Source of the DNA: Tessaracoccus sp.
GTDB taxonomy: Bacteria > Actinomycetota > Actinomycetes > Propionibacteriales > Propionibacteriaceae
Assembly (NCBI RefSeq): GCF_016714275.1
Contig: NZ_JADJNP010000001.1
Location: 744,001 to 808,000 of the forward strand
Direction: 5' to 3'
Length of the DNA: 64,000 bases
The notes below the pieces were generated by a model. It searched no databases and had not been told where the DNA came from. It worked only from the letters and a program-made list of their open reading frames with translations. How positions within the stretch are numbered: position 1 is the stretch's first letter; the number at the start of each line of letters is the position of its first letter. The position numbers and the translations under genes are program-made. Shown here piece after piece: positions 59,886-64,000 of this stretch.

Positions 59886-61004
59886 CTAGACGTAGTCGCG
59901 GGGGACGCGGTCGGCGACCAGGCAGGTGACCTCGTAGGTGATGGTTCCCATTAGCGCGGCGAGCTCCTCGACGCCGACGCGCTCGGCGCCGCTCGTACCC
60001 ATCAGCACGACCTCGTCGCCGACCCTTACCGACGGCGCCTCCGGCCCCAGGTCGAGCATGGTCTGGTCCATGCACACGCGACCCACCACAGGGTAGGAGC
60101 GCCCAGCGATCAACATCCGGCCGCGCGAGGAGTTCAGCCGCGAATAGCCGTCGCCGTAGCCGACGGCGACCGTCGCGATCCACGTGTCGGCCGGCGCCGT
60201 CCAGGTGCGGCCGTAACCGACGGACTCGCCGGCCCGGATGCGCTTCACGAACGTCACGCGCGAGATCCAGCGTCCGACGTCCCGGAGTGGCCGGGTCGGC
60301 ACCGTCGCCGCGTCGGGGTAGGAGCCGTAGATCATGATGCCCGGGCGGACCATGTTCGTCCGGCCGAGGTCGTGGCCGAGGACCGCGCCGGAATTCGCCG
60401 CGTGCACTAGTTCGATGGGGCCGAGCACCGACTCCGCGGCGCCGACCGCGTCGGCGAACACCGCGAGCTGCGCGCGCGTGAACTCTTCCCCCGCGGCGAC
60501 GTCGCTGATCGGCAGATGCGTGAAGATGCCCCCGACCCGGAGCGACGGCGACTCCGCCAGCAGTGCGGCGAGGCGTTCGACGTCGGAAGGCTCGGCCCCC
60601 ACGCGGCGCATGCCGGTGTCGACGGCGAGATGCACGTCGACGACGCGGCCGGCCTCGGCGGCGGCCACACGGGCCGCCAGGACCGCGTCCTCATCGCCGA
60701 CCGAGAGCGTGACGTCGGCGTCGATGGCCGCACGGAGGTCGTCCGGCAGCGTCGGCGTGAACTTGAGGATGGGGAGCGTCAGGCCCGCGGCGCGCAGTTG
60801 CTGGCCCTCGGCGGTGACGGCGATTCCCAGCCAGTCCGCGGAGCCGCGCTCCTGAATGCTCCGCGCGACGGGGACCAGCCCGTGCCCGTACGCGTTCGCC
60901 TTCACCGCGGCGAGGACCTTCCGCCCACCGGCCAGGCCGCGCGCGGCGGCAAGGTTGGCGTGGAGCGCGTCGAGATCGACCTGGAAGCGCGTCGGCGTGG
61001 GCAT
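59886..61004 (-). CDS. alr: Alanine racemase
   Basis: The enzyme makes D-alanine for peptidoglycan and teichoic-acid D-alanylation. The 372-residue protein has the PLP-lysine motif AAVKANAYGHGLVPVAR, the catalytic Tyr region ESVGYGRTW and the C-terminal GRVCMDQTMLDL. It is the usual length for the family. The ATG at 61004 is chosen because the domain starts there; the frame continues to 61238 across the divergent gene. The minus strand has CAGACT six bases upstream, suggesting a leaderless start. Confidence 0.95.
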   Translation of the reverse strand: MPTPTRFQVDLDALHANLAAARGLAGGRKVLAAVKANAYGHGLVPVARSIQERGSADWLGIAVTAEGQQLRAAGLTLPILKFTPTLPDDLRAAIDADVTLSVGDEDAVLAARVAAAEAGRVVDVHLAVDTGMRRVGAEPSDVERLAALLAESPSLRVGGIFTHLPISDVAAGEEFTRAQLAVFADAVGAAESVLGPIELVHAANSGAVLGHDLGRTNMVRPGIMIYGSYPDAATVPTRPLRDVGRWISRVTFVKRIRAGESVGYGRTWTAPADTWIATVAVGYGDGYSRLNSSRGRMLIAGRSYPVVGRVCMDQTMLDLGPEAPSVRVGDEVVLMGTSGAERVGVEELAALMGTITYEVTCLVADRVPRDYV

Positions 61005-61010
61005 GCGCAC

Positions 61011-61023
61011 AGTCTGGCAGACT
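61011..61023. promoter_or_regulatory. Back-to-back -10 boxes in a 13-bp palindrome between alr and a divergent gene
   Basis: AGTCTG-G-CAGACT is a palindrome. Read outward on each strand, each arm gives CAGACT six or seven bases before an ATG (61004 minus, 61031 plus). The two genes would thus have overlapping leaderless promoters. CAGACT is a weak -10 (A and T at the key positions), so this is tentative. Confidence 0.35.
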
Positions 61024-61030
61024 CGCAGGC

Positions 61031-61537
61031 ATGTCGAACCAGCAGTGGACGCCCGGCCAGGAATGGCAACGGCCTCAGGACCCCGTGACGGGACAGCAGC
61101 CGCAGGGCGACCCCTGGGCCCAGCCGCAACCACAGGGCGGCGATCCCTGGGCCCAGCCGCAAGACGGTCCCTGGCCGCAGCCGCCGCCGGCCTGGGATGC
61201 CCCGCCGCAGAACCCGAAGCTGTGGGCGCAGCCCTCACCGTCGAAGCCGAGCCCCTTCGACTTCACGCTCACGACCTTGTCACTGCCCGGTTCGGCAGGG
61301 CTGATCTTCCTGTTGGGAACCATCGGCCTTGCCGTCGAGTGGCTGTTCGCCGTCGTCAGGGTCTTTGCCACGGGCAGCGACTACATCCTGGTCTCGCCCC
61401 TCGCGGTACTGCAGACCGTCGTCGGCGGCGCCGGCGCGCTGCTGGTCAAGGTTCTGGTCCTGCGCGTGCTGATCGAGATCGGCGTCGCGGTCACGACCCA
61501 CCTCAAGGACAAGACCGACGACGCTCCCGTTCCTTGA
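61031..61537 (+). CDS. DUF4282-like small membrane protein with Pro/Gln-rich N-terminus
   Basis: The 168-residue protein starts with ~75 residues rich in Pro, Gln and Trp, with a repeated DPWAQPQ unit. Two hydrophobic segments follow (LIFLLGTIGLAVEWLFAVV and VLQTVVGGAGALLVKVLVLR). The two-helix layout resembles DUF4282 proteins, whose function is unknown. It is the only gene on the plus strand here and is divergent from alr by 26 bases. I cannot assign a role. Confidence 0.6.
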   Translation: MSNQQWTPGQEWQRPQDPVTGQQPQGDPWAQPQPQGGDPWAQPQDGPWPQPPPAWDAPPQNPKLWAQPSPSKPSPFDFTLTTLSLPGSAGLIFLLGTIGLAVEWLFAVVRVFATGSDYILVSPLAVLQTVVGGAGALLVKVLVLRVLIEIGVAVTTHLKDKTDDAPVP

Positions 61538-61603
61538 GCCGGGCAACGGCGACGAAGGAGCCGCCGCCCGATGCTTCGCGGGGCATGGCTCAAGGAACAG
61601 TGG

Positions 61604-63175
61604 TCAGAACAGCAGCGCGACCGCCGGTTCGCGGAGGATCGAGGCGACGTCGTGCAGGAAGCGAGAGCCCTGCTCGCCGTCGATGATCCGGTGGTCGAAC
61701 GCGACGGCGAGGGTTGTCACCCAGCGCGGCTCGATCCGCTCCTCGGAACCCGTCCCGACGACCCACGGACGGCGCTCGATCGAGCCCATGCAGAAGATCG
61801 CCGACTCGTCGCCGTTGATGATCGGGGTGCCCGCATCGATGCCGAAGACTCCGACGTTGGTGATCGTGAACGTGCCATTCGAGTAGTCGCCCGGCTGAAG
61901 CTTGCCCTCGCGGGACACCTGCACCAGCTGGTTGACGGCCTGGCAGAGTTGCAGCAGGTTCAGCCGCTGCGCGCCCTTGATGTTCGGCACCATCAACCCG
62001 CGCGGGGTCGCTGCGGCGATGCCCAGGTTCACGTCGCCGTAGTAGACGATCTCCTGGCGCTCCTCGTCCCACGACGTGTTCAGGTCGGGGTTGCGGCCCA
62101 GGGCGAGGCACACGGCCTTGGCGTAGATCAGCAGCGGCGAGATGCGCAGCCCGGTGAACTCCCGGCGCGACTTCAGCGTCTCGACGAACTCCATGGTGCC
62201 GCTGACGTCGACGGTGATCCACTCGGTGACGTGCACGTGGGTGCGCACGGAGCGCACCATGTTCTCAGCCGTGATCTTGCGCACGCCCTTGATGGGGACG
62301 CGACGCTCGTTGCGGCCCTGCGACGGGTCGAAGCCGCCCGCGCCGGGGGCCGTGAAGCCGCCTGATCCGAAGCCGCCCAGGCCCTCCGTCGGGCCGAACC
62401 CGCCGCCGAAGTGGGAGCCGGAGAACGACGTGCCCGCGTAGCTCGGGGCCTCGGTCGCGCCGCCGAACGCCTGGAAGGACGCCTGGTCGTTGAGGATCCT
62501 TCCCTGCTTGGGCTGCTCGTCGAGGTACCGGAATGCGGCGGCCGCCTCGACGTCGCGGCGAGTGATGGTGCCGTCGGGGCCGGTGCCGACGACGCCGCTC
62601 AAGTCGACCCCGAGGTCGGCGGCGTACTTGCGCACGGGCGGCTTGGCCTTCACGGAGCCGACGTCGGATGCCAGCACCAGCTGCGACTCCGACGGTGCCT
62701 TGCCCGGGGTGGGTAGCGGGTCACCCGTCGCCTGGGCGTGCACGGTGGTGGCCGGGTGGACCTCGTCGGCGCGGCGGCCGGGCTCGTGCGGCTCATACGC
62801 GGTCGAAAGGGCCTCGGAAGCGCCCCCGCGGTCCTCCGCGACCTTGCCACGGCGCCGTCGGCGGGAGGGCGCGTCGCTGGCTCCGTAACCGACCAGGTTC
62901 GGCCCAGACTCCTCGGCCGCGGCAGGGGCCTCCTCCTCGCCGTCGTCGATCTCAACGATGGGCGTTCCTACCTCGACCATCGTCCCCTCCGCGACGAGCA
63001 GCGAGACGACGGTGCCCGCGAACGGCGACGGCAACTCGACCAGAGACTTCGCGGTCTCGATCTCGACCAGCACGTCGTTGACCTCGATGACGTCGCCCTC
63101 GGCGACTCGCCAGGCGACGACCTCGGCCTCGAGCAGTCCTTCGCCCGGATCCGGCAGCAGGTATTGGCGCTTCAT
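61604..63175 (-). CDS. E2 component of a 2-oxoacid dehydrogenase (dihydrolipoamide acyltransferase)
   Basis: The 523-residue protein has an N-terminal lipoyl domain with the lipoylated Lys in EIETAKSLVELPSPF, an Arg/Ser-rich linker, a peripheral subunit-binding domain (VRKYAADLGVDLSGVVGTGP), a ~90-residue Gly/Phe/Ser-rich linker with no known domain, and a catalytic core ending in the active-site FDHRIIDGEQG. It transfers the acyl group to CoA. Combined with the adjacent E1-beta gene it belongs to a pyruvate or branched-chain 2-oxoacid dehydrogenase. The ATG is preceded on the minus strand by GAGAGCT. The frame running to 63718 overlaps the E1-beta gene and is rejected. Confidence 0.92.
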   Translation of the reverse strand: MKRQYLLPDPGEGLLEAEVVAWRVAEGDVIEVNDVLVEIETAKSLVELPSPFAGTVVSLLVAEGTMVEVGTPIVEIDDGEEEAPAAAEESGPNLVGYGASDAPSRRRRRGKVAEDRGGASEALSTAYEPHEPGRRADEVHPATTVHAQATGDPLPTPGKAPSESQLVLASDVGSVKAKPPVRKYAADLGVDLSGVVGTGPDGTITRRDVEAAAAFRYLDEQPKQGRILNDQASFQAFGGATEAPSYAGTSFSGSHFGGGFGPTEGLGGFGSGGFTAPGAGGFDPSQGRNERRVPIKGVRKITAENMVRSVRTHVHVTEWITVDVSGTMEFVETLKSRREFTGLRISPLLIYAKAVCLALGRNPDLNTSWDEERQEIVYYGDVNLGIAAATPRGLMVPNIKGAQRLNLLQLCQAVNQLVQVSREGKLQPGDYSNGTFTITNVGVFGIDAGTPIINGDESAIFCMGSIERRPWVVGTGSEERIEPRWVTTLAVAFDHRIIDGEQGSRFLHDVASILREPAVALLF

Positions 63176-63183
63176 AGCTCTCC

Positions 63184-64000
63184 TCAGTAGGCCAGCGACT
63201 GGTCGACGGTGTCCAAGATGCGGTCGACGGAGGGCAGGTACTCCTCCTCGACCCGCGCGGGCGGGTACGGCATGTCGTAGCCGGTGACCCGCATCACGGG
63301 CGACTCCATCACATAGAACAGGTCCTCGTGCAGCTTCGCAGCGATCTCTGACCCGATGCCCAGCGTCCGTGGCGCCTCGTGCACGACGATGGCGCGCCTG
63401 GTCCGCCGCACCGACGACTGGATGGTCACCCAGTCGATGGGGTTCAGCGTGCGGAGGTCGACGACCTCCAGCGACGTGCCCTCCTCCGCGGCGACAGCGG
63501 CGGCGTCGAGGCATGTCTTGACCATCGGGCCGTAGCAGAGCAGCGTGGCGTCCGTGCCGTAGCGGGTGATCGCGGCCTGATGCATGGGCGCCGGGCGCGA
63601 CGTGAAGTTGACCATGTCCTTGACGTGGTAGCGGCGCTTCGGCTCGAAGAACACGACCGGGTCGTCGGACTGGATGGCCTGCTGGATCATCCAGTAGGCG
63701 TCGTTCGGGTTCGAGCACGACACCACCTTCAGGCCGGGGGTGTGTGCGAAGTAGGCCTCGGGCGACTCTGAGTGGTGCTCGATAGCCCCGATCCCGCCGC
63801 CGAACGGGATGCGGATCACCATCGGCATCGGGTTCTGGCCGCCGGTGCGCATGTGGAACTTGGCCACCTGCGTGACGATCTGGGCGAATCCGGGGAAGAC
63901 GAATCCATCGAACTGGATCTCGACGACGGGGCGGTAGCCACGCATGCAGAGGCCGACGGCGGTGCCGATGATGCCCGACTCGGCAAGAGGGGAGTCGATC
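63184..64000 (-). CDS. E1 beta subunit of a 2-oxoacid dehydrogenase (N-terminus outside window)
   Basis: The frame is open to the window edge (…DSPLAESGIIGTAVGLCMRG), so the N-terminus is missing; about 271 residues are present. It shows the transketolase-like centre and C-terminal domain typical of PdhB/BkdB: EIQFDGFVFPGFAQIVTQVA, PFGGGIGAIEHHSESPE, EPKRRYHVKDM and DLRTLNPIDW. The subunit works with an alpha subunit (expected upstream, outside) to decarboxylate pyruvate or a branched-chain 2-oxoacid. The E2 gene starts eight bases downstream, so they form one operon. Confidence 0.93.
   Translation of the reverse strand, partial: IDSPLAESGIIGTAVGLCMRGYRPVVEIQFDGFVFPGFAQIVTQVAKFHMRTGGQNPMPMVIRIPFGGGIGAIEHHSESPEAYFAHTPGLKVVSCSNPNDAYWMIQQAIQSDDPVVFFEPKRRYHVKDMVNFTSRPAPMHQAAITRYGTDATLLCYGPMVKTCLDAAAVAAEEGTSLEVVDLRTLNPIDWVTIQSSVRRTRRAIVVHEAPRTLGIGSEIAAKLHEDLFYVMESPVMRVTGYDMPYPPARVEEEYLPSVDRILDTVDQSLAY

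Overview
The window is GC-rich throughout and has strong actinobacterial signatures: leaderless -10/start arrangements, GTG/TTG starts, four-base ATGA/GTGA gene overlaps, type II argG, an ECF sigma factor of the SigE family, a WYL regulator and DrrAB-type ABC genes. It fits a Gram-positive high-GC organism with a polyol-phosphate (teichoic-acid-like) wall polymer, possibly Propionibacteriaceae. The family is a guess from gene style, not a sequence match.

Positions 1-31000 are mostly wall or capsule polysaccharide biosynthesis. The window opens in a phosphonopyruvate decarboxylase. It is followed by a 914-residue protein that joins a nucleotidyltransferase, a phosphonoacetaldehyde-reductase-like iron alcohol dehydrogenase and a LicD transferase, a plausible one-protein route for putting 2-hydroxyethylphosphonate on a glycan. 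Next come a TagB/F-Stealth fusion, a TagD-oxidoreductase fusion, a GT2-TagF fusion, a decayed stretch with two truncated gene starts (10211-10793), three more Stealth genes, a secreted beta-helix protein, an L,D-transpeptidase, argG, and an operon of TagF-like, IspD/TarI-like, SDR and two tandem pyruvyl-transferase genes (18742-24992). Two secreted GH16-like proteins follow. A third lies at 38200-39891.

Positions 29500-37230 form a mobile-element island. The C-terminal remnant of an IS1380-type transposase abuts an IS3-family element, which is itself interrupted by an IS1634-family element. A second, inverted IS1634 copy lies 2.7 kb away. Both IS1634 copies are flanked by very long direct repeats (103 and 167 bp) and both have frameshifted transposases. 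Between them sits an AT-richer GT8-GT2 glycosyltransferase gene.

Positions 37200-45650 return to the polysaccharide theme with a methyltransferase, a GH16, a double GT2, a single GT2, a CDP-alcohol phosphotransferase and a TagGH/Wzm-Wzt exporter, mostly on the minus strand with overlapping ends. Together the genes can make CDP-activated polyol phosphates, build and decorate a glycan (phosphonate, pyruvate, sugar phosphate), export it and remodel the wall.

From 45945 to the end the genes are housekeeping or core: HAD phosphatase, serS, MFS transporter, PAP2-lipid kinase fusion, pheA, fpg/nei, aat, EcsC-like, an ECF sigma/membrane-protein pair, WYL regulator with divergent DrrAB, alr, a DUF4282-like membrane protein, and the E2 and E1-beta subunits of a 2-oxoacid dehydrogenase running off the end. 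Two large palindromic elements (48134-48221 and 52981-53049) lie between core genes. No tRNA, rRNA, CRISPR array or riboswitch was recognised.
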